DNA of 64,000 bases, from assembly GCA_021292105.1 (NCBI GenBank), contig CM037862.1, positions 1,434,501 through 1,498,500 of the forward strand, in the 5' to 3' direction. The DNA is from Anadara kagoshimensis (Eukaryota; Mollusca; Bivalvia; Arcoida; Arcidae). The notes under the pieces are model-generated. The model had not been told where the DNA came from and made no database searches. It saw only the letters and a program-made list of their open reading frames with translations. A program made the translations under genes and the position numbers. This document shows positions 1-12,294 of this stretch, piece by piece. Position 1 is the stretch's first letter; the number at the start of each line of letters is the position of its first letter.

Positions 1-574
1 TGTTGTTGTAGACTCTTCAGCCACAAGTTCAGCATGCAGGTACTCAATATCATACGTCTTTCTTCGTTTACTACAAAATTATTATATCAAAAAGTAAACA
101 AAAGATTGTAATTTATAATATTATTATGCAGTATAGATGTTGAAGTTAATAACGGATATATATGTTGCAGCATGTGTATGCTCTAGTAAAAATGAACGCA
201 TACAGGTTCAACCAGAATGTTTGAACGTCTCCTTAAATATATCTTATAATTATGCATCAGTATTTTATTTATGGAAGTTTTTTAATGGCGATTTTACTAT
301 TTTCTATATTTTTAGCAAACTTATAATTCTAGAAGACGCAAGTTTTATAGCATAGCAATTTCAAAAAGACAATTATCTCCCTTTATATTAAAAGCTGCCT
401 TTTTTTAAAAATAAAGAGAATGAGAACAATAACAATGTTTCAAACGTAAATATTTTTCTGAACGTTAAATGCTCGTTTTAAAAAATCTTGAGTAAGGGAT
501 GGACGCGGTTACAGAAAAATAAATAATTTCTTATCCTTTTAGTAGTTTCATAGTTTTTAGTAGTTTTAGTAGTT
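1..574. other. Left-edge spacer, nothing recognised
   Basis: AT-rich spacer downstream of gene 1. I see no gene, splice-bounded open frame or recognisable element before the hammerhead array. Open frames here are short and have no family signature. Confidence 0.5.
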
Positions 575-582
575 TTGGTCCA

Positions 583-628
583 AGTACTACTGATGAGGAA
601 TTGTATTCCGAAACGGCCGTCTAGTGCT
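583..628 (+). ncRNA. Type I hammerhead ribozyme, copy 1
   Basis: The core elements CTGATGA (590-596) and GAAA are joined by a 5-bp stem II (ggaat/attcc, loop tgt). Stem III is the minimal self-complementary acggccgt. The cleavage triplet GTC ends at 621. Stem I pairs agtacta (583-589) with tagtgct (622-628), including one T:G wobble that preserves the helix relative to copy 2. All conserved catalytic positions are present, so I predict activity. The very short stem III is typical of retroelement hammerheads that work best as dimers. Confidence 0.85.
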
Positions 629-921
629 GTAAAAATTAAAACTGGTATAATATGGAACTTAAACCCCTGAGCCGATATCTCTGCTGGTGGCTGGTGCCCC
701 GAGGATATCACCAACTCAGTAGGCAATAATTTTGTATTATTGTCAGAAATATACTATAATTGTCTAAATTTCCTGAAAGTTAAAATTTGAAATTTCTTAA
801 AAACTAAGGTATACTCCTTCATGCAAAGTATTTCCTTAGCTTAATTTGGTAAAATATATTTTGGTCCTTTGGGTAAGTTTTCAACATCTTCAAAAAATTT
901 TGGTTTCATAATTTTGGTCCA

Positions 922-967
922 AGCACTACTGATGAGGAATTGTATTCCGAAACGGCCGTCTAGTGCT
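922..967 (+). ncRNA. Type I hammerhead ribozyme, copy 2
   Basis: Same fold as the first copy with a fully Watson-Crick stem I (agcacta 922-928 with tagtgct 961-967), stem II ggaat/attcc and an intact CTGATGA...GAAA core. The GTC triplet ends at 960. It lies 339 nt after copy 1 and bounds the first complete monomer. Confidence 0.85.
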
Positions 968-1258
968 GTATAAACTTAAACTGGTATAATATGGAATTTA
1001 AACCCCTGAGCCGATATCTCTGCTGGTGGCTGGTGCCCCGAGGATATCACCAACTCAGTAGGCAATAATTTTGTATTATTGTCAGAAATATACTATAATT
1101 GTCTAAATTTCCTGAAAGTTAAAATTTGAAATTTCTCAAAAACTAAGGTATACTCCCTCATGCAAAGTATTTCCTTAGCTTAATTTGGTAAAATATTTTG
1201 GTCCTTTGGGTAAGTTTTCAACATCTTCAAAAAATTTTGGTTTCATAATTTTGGTCCA

Positions 1259-1304
1259 AGCACTAATGATGAGGAATTGAATTCCAAAACGGCCGTCTAG
1301 TGCT
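1259..1304 (+). ncRNA. Degenerate hammerhead, copy 3
   Basis: Stem I (agcacta/tagtgct), stem III and the GTC triplet are intact, but the core reads ATGATGA instead of CTGATGA and AAAA instead of GAAA. Both changes hit residues needed for catalysis, so this copy is predicted dead although the stems still form. It closes the second monomer. Confidence 0.8.
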
Positions 1305-2045
1305 GTAAAATTAAAACTGGTATAATATGTAATTCATTTAAGATTGCTTTTATCTGATAAAATTATATATACGAGTACACGTAATTCTGAAAACTTGTAT
1401 AAGCATCATATACAATATTATAAAATCAAACGCATTATTTAATGAACTAGCAGAAATTGCACAAAAACCAATTTTTGAAAACTATATGTATCTTTTTACC
1501 AGTAACGTCGAAATTCAAATTCAAAAGCTGTTCATTGTTGCATTTCACAACAGTTGATCCATAATTACATATTATGCGGAATACCATTTCTTATTAGTAG
1601 CGTTTGGAACAAAATTTTGAAAGCAAAATTACTTCAAGGGATTAAAAATTATTCAAAGGACAGAAATGTATTTAATCAAATTGAGCTAAGTAGATGGATG
1701 AAAAAGTATACATGTTTTTGAGCATTTTCAAACATTAACTGGCAAGAAATTTAGAAAACAGTAACTAAGTATTGTATATGTTCATAGTCTCTTTCGGTCT
1801 GAATTGTTCAAAGGGAGATAATTGTTTTCTTAGTAGTTGCTGTCGCATGACAAATATGTTAGTTTGTCACTTATATGTAAATATTAAAATCATCATTGAT
1901 ACAACTATTTAGAATAATTGATAGTAAACCAATTCCTCTCCAGTTTTAAACAATATTAACGGGACGTTCAAACATTCAGGCTAGACCTGAAAATATTGTC
2001 TGAACTTCCATAAAATAAAATAATTGCGTATGTAATTGCAAATGT

Positions 2046-2429
2046 TACAATACAATACAATACAATACAATACAATACAATACAATACAATACAATACAA
2101 TACAATACAATACAGTACAAACAATACGATACAATACAGTACAATACAATACAATACAATACAGTACAAACAATACGATACAATACAATACAATACAATA
2201 CAATACAATACAATACAATACAATACAATACAATACAATACAATACAATACAATACAATACAATACAGTACAAACAATACGATACGATAAGATACGATAC
2301 AATGCAATGCAATACAATACAATACAATACAATACAATACAATACAATACAATACAATACAATACAATACAATACAATACAATACAATACAATACAATAC
2401 AATACAATAAATACAATACAATTAAAAAC
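2046..2429. repeat. (ATACA)n pentanucleotide array
   Basis: About 385 bp of near-perfect ATACA/TACAA repeats. It is interrupted three times by the same variant block 'cagtacaaacaatacgata', so short segments of the array have themselves been duplicated. The long open frames through it on both strands are artefacts of a 5-bp repeat without stops. Confidence 0.95.
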
Positions 2430-3310
2430 AAACATACTAAACCATGTCGAAATCATTATCTAGAATCAAAGTAAACACGTTGAAACAGACAAGTTAGGTT
2501 AAACACGTGAATCTCCACTAGAGAAGTGTGGCCGGGTGCTTCGGATAGGTAAGGTTAGCACCTCCTATTTAGCTAGCTCCACCTGCCACATGTGTAATCA
2601 AAACTGATTGAAAGGAACATGTAACTTTGGGAAGTCAAATATATCCATCAAAAGGTCAATAACTCAGACAAGCAAACATCTTATAGTATCCATCTAAAGC
2701 GGGCATTAGTATTTCACAATATACATGTAGTAATCCATGAATAGCATGATTTTATTATTATGTGATGAATAATGTTTAAGAAGAAACAATCATATCAATT
2801 AAAAAAAAAGAAATATACCCATCTATGTCCAAATCACAATCCCAATACAATGTAAAAAATCTGAAACTGACAATTTATTCTGAACATATGAATTTCCATC
2901 AAGAAAGTCGGGTGTTCCGGAAGGATAAGTCTTTTGTTTTAAGCTAGCTACACCCGCCATGTGCGCAATCAAAATTGGGAATGAAATGAATATGGAACTA
3001 TGGGCTGTCAAATATATTCATGTTGATTTTAAATACATAGCAATCAGACTAATCAACAATATTGTGATTATGGTCATGAAACTTGATAAGCCTAGGCTTG
3101 TGTAATTACTTATATAAGAACATATAATATTTCAACAGTTTGAATAGCTTGATTCGTTGTTTTCGTCATGGGAACAATCTCTACTTAACGTATTAATTGT
3201 GAAACAAACACACCATACGCATGGGGAGCAGGTGTTGATGATAGAAAATGTTTGCCATACAGCTTTAAATGCAGCCTGTCATTGGCCCCAATAATTTTGC
3301 AATATATAGT
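2423..3310 (+). repeat. Two adjacent copies of the high-copy repeat family
   Basis: Two diverged copies of the repeat described at 59645: one at about 2423-2670, the second at about 2806-3310. Each carries the 'catgtc...atcacaatcc' start, the 'cgggtg..cggaaggataag' middle and the 'gctagctacacccgccatg' motif. The second also contains the distal part seen at 60000-60200 (gggaacaa...gtattaattg). Confidence 0.75.
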
Positions 3311-3689
3311 CTTCTGTCCAGATTTAACAGGGTTCTGCTACAATTCTGCTTTATACTAATATAGGAACAAATCAACAAGCAATGGTGCACAGTCTGTGAT
3401 ATCATATAAAGCCAGATGTCATGATCTAGATAACGGTCAGAATCATGAACGATTCTAGGTGCTTCGTAACTTTTAAGAGTATTGTATAAATGTTATTTAT
3501 CTTACGGTCTTGCGATTTCTGCAATAACAAAACGGTAAAACACTGCAGTAATTGCGTTAAATCAGACTTTTCTCTAATATTGATGTGGACATATGAGAAT
3601 ATGGAATAAATCATTGACATTCGGCAAGCAAACTGGCCAAGTTGTCATATTGAGATCAACGCAAGAAAGTAAAGTAACTAGCTATCCTT

Positions 3690-3900
3690 TGATCCATGAC
3701 TGAATTTGCCTTCACATAGTTAAACACTAAACACGTGGCGACTGTAGCTAGATAAACAGGAGGTGCTTATCCTTCCGGAAACTCGGCCTCACTTCCCTGG
3801 TTGATGCACACGTGTTTACCTAGTTCGCTAGGTTTAAAGTTTTTTACTTTGATTTGGGATGTGGTTTCCAATTGTACATAGATTGGTATAATTGTTGTTG
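3690..3900 (-). repeat. High-copy repeat, minus-strand copy
   Basis: Reverse-complement copy of the family described at 59645, recognisable by 'acaggaggtgcttatccttccgg' split over short blocks, followed by 'acttccctgg' and 'cacgtgtttacc'. Confidence 0.75.
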
Positions 3901-4142
3901 ATTAGTGTGTGCATGCGCCATGGTGACGATACATACTCTATGTAAGATATACTTTATTATGTAGTATGATGTGTCAACATTTTTCAATTACCAAATAATC
4001 TGAACAAATGATTATATTCTTTATAAGATCATCAATTTATTTTTACACAATATTACTCGTTCTACATTACAAATTAAAACGTTTTTTCTCAATTATCAAG
4101 ATCTCTAAGTCATTGCATTGAATACGGACATGTATAATATTT

Positions 4143-4149
<7 letters not shown>

Positions 4150-4176
<27 letters not shown>
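4150..4176. repeat. (CA)n microsatellite
   Basis: Perfect CA dinucleotide run, directly beside the short inverted-repeat element that starts at 4186. Confidence 0.9.
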
Positions 4177-4177
<1 letters not shown>

Positions 4178-4185
4178 TAATGGGG

Positions 4186-4337
4186 TTCGCCGCTGTACCA
4201 TATGATAAACAACTGTTTTTAAAAACGTTTACGCCGCGAATTCCTGTCGATTTTAGAGAAAAGTGTGAACTAGGCATCCAATGGATATAATAATTTTCCG
4301 CATAAACGTTATGAGTATTACGTGGTACAGCGGCGAA
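4186..4337. mobile_element. Short inverted-repeat element (MITE-like)
   Basis: A 152-bp element with perfect 15-bp ends, ttcgccgctgtacca at 4186-4200 and tggtacagcggcgaa at 4323-4337. A second internal pair, aacgttta/taaacgtt, extends the hairpin potential. A diverged relative may lie at about 5800-5930 (aaaacgtttacg...). No coding capacity. Confidence 0.6.
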
Positions 4338-4851
4338 GACTATTGCTTTGTTCTTGGCTTCTTTTATAGTATTGAATGCTTCTGTAGTATAATAGAATAG
4401 TTGAAAAAAACGTATTTAACATATGTTGATCTTTTCAGGGTTGACGTGAATTTTGCTTGTGGTACGTAATAGTGTAGTTTAAGCTTGAAGGCGTTACTTT
4501 ATCAAGACAAACAATCATGTGTTTCCAGTAACGCTCTTAGAAAATCAGTGCCGTAGGTAGACAATTTATTTACATTTACCATATCGGGCAAATATGCCAA
4601 CTTTATAAATGCTAGTCAAATTATTTTCAAAAACTTTGGAGTAATCATGAAAATTTAAGGTCCGTCGGGTTAGCGTAAACACACTTATTTACGCTTAATT
4701 AATTAAGTGTTAAGATGGTTAAAAGTTAAAACATGTCATTACACAATGGACTAAATAACAATTATCAATTAAATAAGTTAAAATAACAACACTTTTGTTA
4801 AAGACAACAAAAGCCATTTCGAAGTAACAGTTATATATAGTAATTAGAATG

Positions 4852-4996
4852 CTATAAATGAACGTTATATTCTGTTTTTTCGTCTGGTTGTACGTATATT
4901 GGGTTTTCAGATTCCAACAGGAAAGTGTCATTTTGTGATTTCATCTCTGTGGTATCGTCAGCATAATATTGTGATAGTAAATTTTCTTTACGGCGC
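4852..4996 (-). CDS. Gene 1 exon 10: cytoplasmic tail and stop
   Basis: Acceptor ttttcag at 5002-4997, then a basic RRK stop-transfer sequence and 47 residues to TAG at 4854-4852. The tail holds ESENPIYVQ, an NPxY motif known to bind PTB-domain adaptors or drive clathrin endocytosis. It ends in NVHL. Its length is small compared with the 100-150-residue tails of Delta and Jagged. A possible polyadenylation signal (AATAAA, minus strand) is at 4570-4565. Confidence 0.75.
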
Positions 4997-7277
4997 CTGA
5001 AAATACACGAAAAAGGCGTTTTTAAAATTAATCCATTGAAAATGACATGTTTAACTTGTGACTAGCCTATAATCTTGTATATGACATTCGTTATTAAAAA
5101 TAATTCTACCATCACGGGTGTGATCTGTTGACTATTTAAGACCGATACCGCATTAAAATAGGAAATGTGCTGACAGAAAACCGATATCCCTTCTAAGAAT
5201 GACGCTTTTATCCTATAATTCAAATTCCAACTCTTTGCGCATACGTATTATTTAAAAAAATATGGATTTTTTATGGTCGTTTTAAAACTAGATCACGTGT
5301 AAATCTACAGTTTAGACTATTCTACAAATGTACTACGAGTATTTTTGATATATCAACATGCTGTATTTATATATATCTCAGTAAATTCTCTTTTATATTT
5401 CTAAGAAATGTTTATATAACAAGGAAAAGGTAGGTTAATCCTTTCTTTGTGAGGCTTACATCAATTTGATGTACATAAATGTTAACCAGTAATATTTTGA
5501 ACATGCGGGAAAAGTGTTTTCCGTGTTTTGAAATGAAACATTTATATTCGACCAAGCACTGAAGTATATGTCACTTATTTCTTCAGTTAAACACCAATAT
5601 GGCAATGGACTTCTGACATTAATATTTAAAAAAAGTTAAATTGTCTATTTGAACATATAGATATTTTTTGTATAATGTCGCAAGCACTAAACATCTAATA
5701 GTCATTCTTATGTTATACCGTTAGTATTACTCTAAGGCTTTTGTTTTCATAGGAAGTGGAGTTTGCTAGCGTATCACTAAATTAATACCCCTTAATGTTT
5801 GTGCAAAGCTTTTTGGAAAACGTTTACGTCAGAATTTTCCGGCGGTACGTCATTTTTAGGGGAGATTGAACTGAACTACAATGGAAATAATTGTTCCACA
5901 GAAACGTGAACCCCATTGAGGATTAGTTGCCAGGAGTTTGCGAGTTCAATCAACATCGCTGTTATTTATCTATTATTTTAATTTGAACATTGACTGTTTA
6001 CCATATTCCACAGAGTAGGGGGCTAAAATGTTTTATAGGCGTCATCACTATATTGCTGATAAGTATGACGTCTCTGTGTCTAGGATTATCCTGGATATAT
6101 TTGATGTCTCATTGTTCCACGTTCTTTTCTGATTACACACGTTACGGTTGTAGCTAGTACAACAGGAGGTTTTTAATATTCCTTGATAACTGGTCTAACT
6201 TTCCTTGATGGGAATTCACGCGTTTAACACAATTTATTTGTTTTAATAGTATTTAATTTGCTTGGGTATTGTGATTTGGATATGAATTGGACTTTCTTAT
6301 TGATAGTGTCATGTGCTGATTTTGAACTTATATTATTTTGATTTTTTATTAAAATAATGCATTAGAAATCAGCACATGACATATTTGACAACACTAGTAC
6401 AACAATTATAACAATAAGTAAAGACTTACGTTATATAACATTTCCCGACTGCTAACAGAACAATCACAGCTACAACTGCAACACAAACTCCTGTTATCAT
6501 CTGCCAGTTTGTTGAAATCCATGGCTGAAATATAAAAAACGCCTGGATTTTACTCCTTATCGGTATAGTTATGCCAAAATGTAATAAGCGAGGTACGTAG
6601 ATGACGTCAAATAATAGTTAAAGGGACACTGAAGTCTAGCCAATTTGATCAAAATATGAAAATTTATGTTAAATTATTATTATATTGAAAATTTCACCTT
6701 TTTATTCGCCGAAATAAAAAAGATATAGAAGTTTAAAAAATCAAAATTCGTAACCTCAGGCCATTTTGGAACTCTTCAATCGGGAGGTACGAAAACAAGT
6801 TGTGACGTCATGTGTGAACAACCACTCTTCCTAACTACTGTTCATATATCTATTGAAGTGTCGCATCTTACGAGTTGTTACTAATCCATATTATTAGAAA
6901 TGGCGCATTATCTTTTTGATTTTGAGTCAGAATATTAGGGAACTGAAAGTAAACTAGAGAATTTATTCAAATCGGATTCATGCGAAGTTATAGATAATGA
7001 TCATCGTTTGTAGGTTTGGGACATATAATGAAACTGCCGAGCAATGAACACTGAGAGGGAATGCATTCGCTGCACAGAAATCGTACAGATCAAAGACAAA
7101 ATTAAAAATTGCAATTTATTTAAAAATGTATAATCGACAGCTTTGACCTTGAGATCGTGCATTTCAACCAAGAAGTATTGCGATTAGCAACGATTGTAAG
7201 AAACAACATAAGACGAGGAGACATTACACCATGGCCAGTCATGAAAAAAAAAACATTTACGGTTGATGAGAATAAAG

Positions 7278-7312
<35 letters not shown>

Positions 7313-10087
7313 GTCACCTGTAATTAAACCCTCAATATTGACTGACTAGTTGTATATCGGAGTGTACCCAATCCACTTAACTAACGAGACAGGTATACCG
7401 ACACTTCTTGTATATTTACCAACCCTTAAACTGCAACAGTAGTTGTGTATTTACACACCTTATTTTAAGATGTTGATAATCTCGTAATTCATAAATATCT
7501 ATAATTTTTAGAGAATTTTTAAAAACATCATTTTTCACAATAATTATTTCAGACTTTTACTTATATTTATTTATAATAAATACGTATATAGAATAAATAA
7601 ATAAATAAATAAATAAATAGGTTCTTCCAGAAAATGATGTTAATATGCATTAAAATATATTAATGATGATAATAATTATATATGAAAAAAGAATAACAAG
7701 CATTTGTAAATCAGAAGAGGGGATAGCTACTTTTGATGTACTAACAGGAAAGGGGAAAATGCAGCTGCTACACCGGGACTCGAGCCCGGGAGCTTCCTAA
7801 TACTAGCGGGACGTTCTACCGATTGAGCTACACGGACCGCCAAATTCCTCCCATCTTTTTTCTATTCAACTCCCTTGAATCGAAACCAGCGGGTTCCACC
7901 CCTGGGACCAACTTGTTGGTCAGCCAATGCCCAGGGTCGGATGATTCCCCAAATGTAACAGCGGCGTAACCGAACTCGAACCCGGGACCTTCACAATACA
8001 TGTACTAACATACGCTCTACCGATTGGACCACCTGACCACCTATTGAGCCCTTTCCGCCACACAATTGTTATGAGCCAAGAATTTAATGTCACTTTTTTA
8101 TTTTAATTTTTAATGCGTTTCGTCATCAGATCACCTACTGGTTACACAATAAACAGGAGAGTTATTTCATCCTGTGTATAGTTTGGAAAATAAGAGATGC
8201 GTTTCTTTCAGAAGTTATAAGTTGTAATTGTTTCCCAATTTCTTTATATATGTGTACCATTGAAACCGGGAAATAAGCTGTCCTTTTAAATCTAATGAAA
8301 ATTGGACAATACATTCTCTTTAGTTTATACATGTATTAATTATTTGTAGTTACATTTAAGTATCTTCACATCTCACAATAATTTCACTTATATCAAGATG
8401 TCACCAGTCATGTCAATAATTATAACTTGGGTTGTATTATATATCTCAAGATTATTTTATTTATATCAAGATGACGCTAGCTATAATTATTGCTTGAATT
8501 GTATAATCCATGTCCTGATAATTCCATTTATATCTGAATATGTTATAACTTGTAAGGCAAAATCGTAGTCAAGATAATTTCATTTATATCAAGATGTGAA
8601 ACAGACGAAGTAACAGAAATTATGAAATGATATGGTGAACACAAACAGCAGTATAACATAGTAAATAATATACCGTGGATATTGTACTTTATTTTAGTTT
8701 TTTTAAGAGATTTTCATGAAATTTGCAGCCAAGTCTACTTTAAAACGTCATTGTATGGAAATTCATTTAAAAGTAAATTTATACAATTTTAAAGGACGGG
8801 CCTGTACGGACTCTCGCCGTCAGCATTCAAATTTGTCCTGAACTAGATCACACTGTTACAGACATAATTTTTCTTCGCATCAATGACATGAGAAGCGGGG
8901 GGGGGGGATTAATTATTTTTTTTAGAGTTTTTGATGTTTAAAATTGAACTAACGAATAGGAATATTTCATTAATTTAAATCATTTTAATTTCATACCGCC
9001 AGTCACGACAGTCGACCCATCAATTTATACATTCGTAAATCAATATTGAAATTTAATATTTTTTAATGCATCTTTCCAAAATTCCAAATTAATTATACTT
9101 ACATTTAATATGGGATATCGTGAAGACTTTATCACTTAATTTATTTACACCTATCAATCTTCAGATCTATGTTGTATATTGTAAGGTAGATCTACCTCTT
9201 GATTACCGGCGATGGAATGTCTAATAAACAGGATCTAAAGGTACTGTAGGTTACTGATAATCTCTTAATTACCTGTATGCGAGAAAGGGATGTAAATTCT
9301 ACTTTCTAAGAAATTGGGATCTTATTGATTTATCGTGAAAAAATAAAAGAATATTTTATCATTTTAGGTTAGTTGATGCATAGATCATTGTGCACATGTT
9401 TTAGCCAATATTGGTCATTATTAAATTTAAAATAAGTCTAAATAGAGACAAATTCTAAGTTATCATAATTTTTTAATTATTTTTACAATCAACGGTCGCA
9501 CACAAAACCATATTTAAACAATATTTTTAACAACTTTTACACTATACTGTAACCACACTATTGATAGCATGGCGAGGTTTGTTCACACATGACGTCACAG
9601 CGTGTTCTTCTCACCTCCAACACAGAAGAGCTGCGGCGATGATTTTCGGCAATTTTCAAATAGCGAAATATAAATCTTAATGGAATAATTTTTTATTTTT
9701 TTGAATTTTATTATTAATATTGTACTTATAACTATCGATTTTGGTCACAATCCCCTAGACTTCAGTGTCCCTTTAAATCAACAGTTCTACATTAAGTTTA
9801 ACAGTTAACAAAATTCAGAAAAAAATCGGTATCGAGTCATATCAAAAACAAACATACCAGTCCAGTCCATGTCCTGTCATTAATTCCACTTAATAACTGA
9901 TATCCCTTAATAAAATAAATTCACATGTTTGTTTGTTATGGTTAGTGCTAAAAGGTAACTCAACTACACGTAGGGTCCGCCATGTCATGTAGTCCGTGTC
10001 CAAAGGTCAAGCACTTTACCATTTGTAGTCTCGTTTGTAAAACACAATCTCTTATACATTTCTATCCGCTATAATGTTTCGCTATTT

Positions 10088-10161
<74 letters not shown>

Positions 10162-10179
10162 AGTTACCATCAAACATAG

Positions 10180-10210
<31 letters not shown>

Positions 10211-12294
10211 AGGAGTTACCATCAAACATAGTAATCAGACAGACTAACAATTATACATAATACAAGTGGCTTAGCTAACCAAAAGGTGCTTACCGGAGCA
10301 CCCGGTCTTACTTCCAAAGTTGAAGTTAAAAGGTTTTACCTAATTTGTCAGTTTCAAAGTTTAGATTTGTTTGGGATTGTGATTTGGACATTGATTAATC
10401 AGTTTGTTATTTATTCGTTTTTATATATATAAGCAGACGTTCACCAACCTCATCCTTTATGCTCTTTTGTGCTTGACTTATGACCGGAAGAGGAAAGGCG
10501 TTTTTGAATTCATCATTTGGTACTTCTTTTAGTTTAGAATCCAGTGTTTTAGAAGAATACGTCTTGTCACATTTCACCTTGAAGTCCACTGTAGTCGTCT
10601 GTTTCCTGAAATTAAAAAAAAATCAATTTGAACCCCCCTCTCTCAATGGGTTCAAAATGCAATTGACGTTGATTCCAAGCGTCAAATCTGAAAATTTTAC
10701 ATTTAAGTTTAATTACCTTAATTAATCTAATATTGTATGTAGTTTGGAGCAAGAATAGTTTTCATCTTCAGAAGTGAATTACAACTGATCAAAAAGCTTA
10801 TTGCTGTAAATGTTGTTTATTTATTAAGTATGAAGTTTACATCTTCACACATGAGTGGTCCAATGAGTTTATATAGTTGTAAATAACCAGTGGTAGGAAA
10901 TTACTGTTTTTGTTTCTCGTGTGTCCATTTAATTATACAGTTGGAGATGTTCTTTAAAGCGTCAAACCATAAATATATAATTATAATTTATAATTTATAA
11001 TAATAATAATTTATAATTTATAATGATAGGCCCTCAAAATGTTTTATGGTCGCCATTACAGCATTGTTGATAGGTTTAATGTCTCCGTCTCCAGGATTGC
11101 CCTGGATATATTTGACGTCCTATAGTTCCATGTTCCTTTCACACAATTTTGCTTACATACATGGCGTGGCGGGTGCAGCTTGCTAAACAGGATGTGCTTA
11201 CCCTTCATGAGCACCCGGCCTCACTTTCCTGTTGAAAGTTCACGTGTCTAACCTAACTTGTCATGATCACTTAAATTTTAGTTTGGTCTTGGATTGTGAT
11301 TTGGACATAGATTAGTATGTTTGATTTTTTATTATTTACACTGATAGTACTGCTTATCTGACAGTTCTACGAGTGTTTAGTCGACAGAGATAGAATCTAA
11401 TTAGGTGTGTTGATGATTAAATAGTGTTCGACTAGATGATCAAATCGGCGATGGAAAGCTATTCAACCATCGTTTTGGCCATCAAACGTTTCAGAACCTC
11501 ATTTTAAATTATTAACCACTACGGTAGCTCAATTAGTAGAGTGTCCGCTTTGTTTGTGAGGAGGTTACTGGATTCTTCGGAAGAGACCTGAAAAACCGAT
11601 GCCCTGTGTCACGTAAGGTGTGATACCTTACAGAACCTTCGCTGCACATTGCCCAGGGCGCAATGCAAAGGTAAAATTTGTTCAACTTACTAACTTGTGA
11701 CGTTTCGTTAAACATTCTTGACAGGGGTGGTAAAACTCCATTTCATTAATCTCAGTTATTCAAATTGAATGTCAGTTACTAGTATCAGATAGATTTACTA
11801 ATATTAATTAGAGTGTAGTTGCTTATTGTACAATTGAATTTACTTTTCTTTGAAAAATACCCTTCTGCACATTTTTAACTCCACACATACAGAGTACTTA
11901 CTTTGAATCCATAGCCTTATTAGATATCGAAACATTGGCGTTTTCACAAATGTGATGTCCAAGAATCAGCTTGACCATTCCAGATATAACAGTAGCCACC
12001 TGCTCGTCTTTTAGATTGCCTTGAAAGGTCAAAGACACTGCATTTGTGTTGACTGAAATGAACGGATCACAAAATCAAATATTAAGGAAATGATGCCATA
12101 AGAATTTAAACATGGCGGTAAATGAAAACACATAGTATTTCATGTACAGCAATAAACTACATGTAGTTGAATCAGAACATTTTTACTAAGTAGAACACTC
12201 GTTTCGCATTATGTTGTGTTGTTTTATATTATATGGTCTTTATCACCGGCAATTGTAATCTGACTTTTAACTAGCAATAAAACTATACAGTGAA

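Larger units (their letters stand above)
575..1335 (+). repeat. Tandem retrozyme-like array with hammerhead ribozymes
   Basis: Two full units and flanking part-units of a directly repeated sequence. The predicted self-cleavage points fall after 621, 960 and 1297, so the monomers are 339 and 337 nt. Each unit begins with 'ctggtataatatg' a few bases after a hammerhead motif and runs through a strong hairpin ('gatatc...gatatc' flanking a GC-rich loop) to the next hammerhead. Known from the literature on animal retrozymes: small non-coding retroelements of a few hundred nt, tandemly repeated, each with a type I hammerhead, giving circular RNAs. The match here is in architecture and ribozyme core; no coding capacity is present. 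Mobilisation by another element's reverse transcriptase is inference. Confidence 0.75.
6622..9772. mobile_element. 3.15-kb TTAA-flanked transposon with long inverted ends
   Basis: Termini are inverted copies of agggacactgaagtctag, flanked on both sides by TTAA (6618-6621 and 9773-9776). The inverted ends reach about 200 bp inward, to the matching gtgacgtcatgtgtgaac (about 6801-6818) and its complement near 9581-9597. Target TTAA is used by the piggyBac and Kolobok superfamilies; the termini do not let me choose. The interior has no transposase frame, but holds microsatellites, a two-part tRNA-like repeat and degenerate 'ttatatcaagatg' tandem repeats (about 8385-8600). Probably a non-autonomous copy, with later insertions. 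It fills most of gene 1 intron 8. Confidence 0.65.

Noticed and set aside
1968-2456. Long open frames rich in YCIVL and QYNTI on both strands
   Set aside because: They are translations of the ATACA repeat, which contains no stop in several frames; no protein family is involved.
7771-7845. Functional tRNA gene on the minus strand
   Set aside because: A- and B-boxes are present, but the acceptor stem and anticodon arm do not pair; better explained as a tRNA-derived repeat. The same holds for the heads at 38696, 39072 and 41586.
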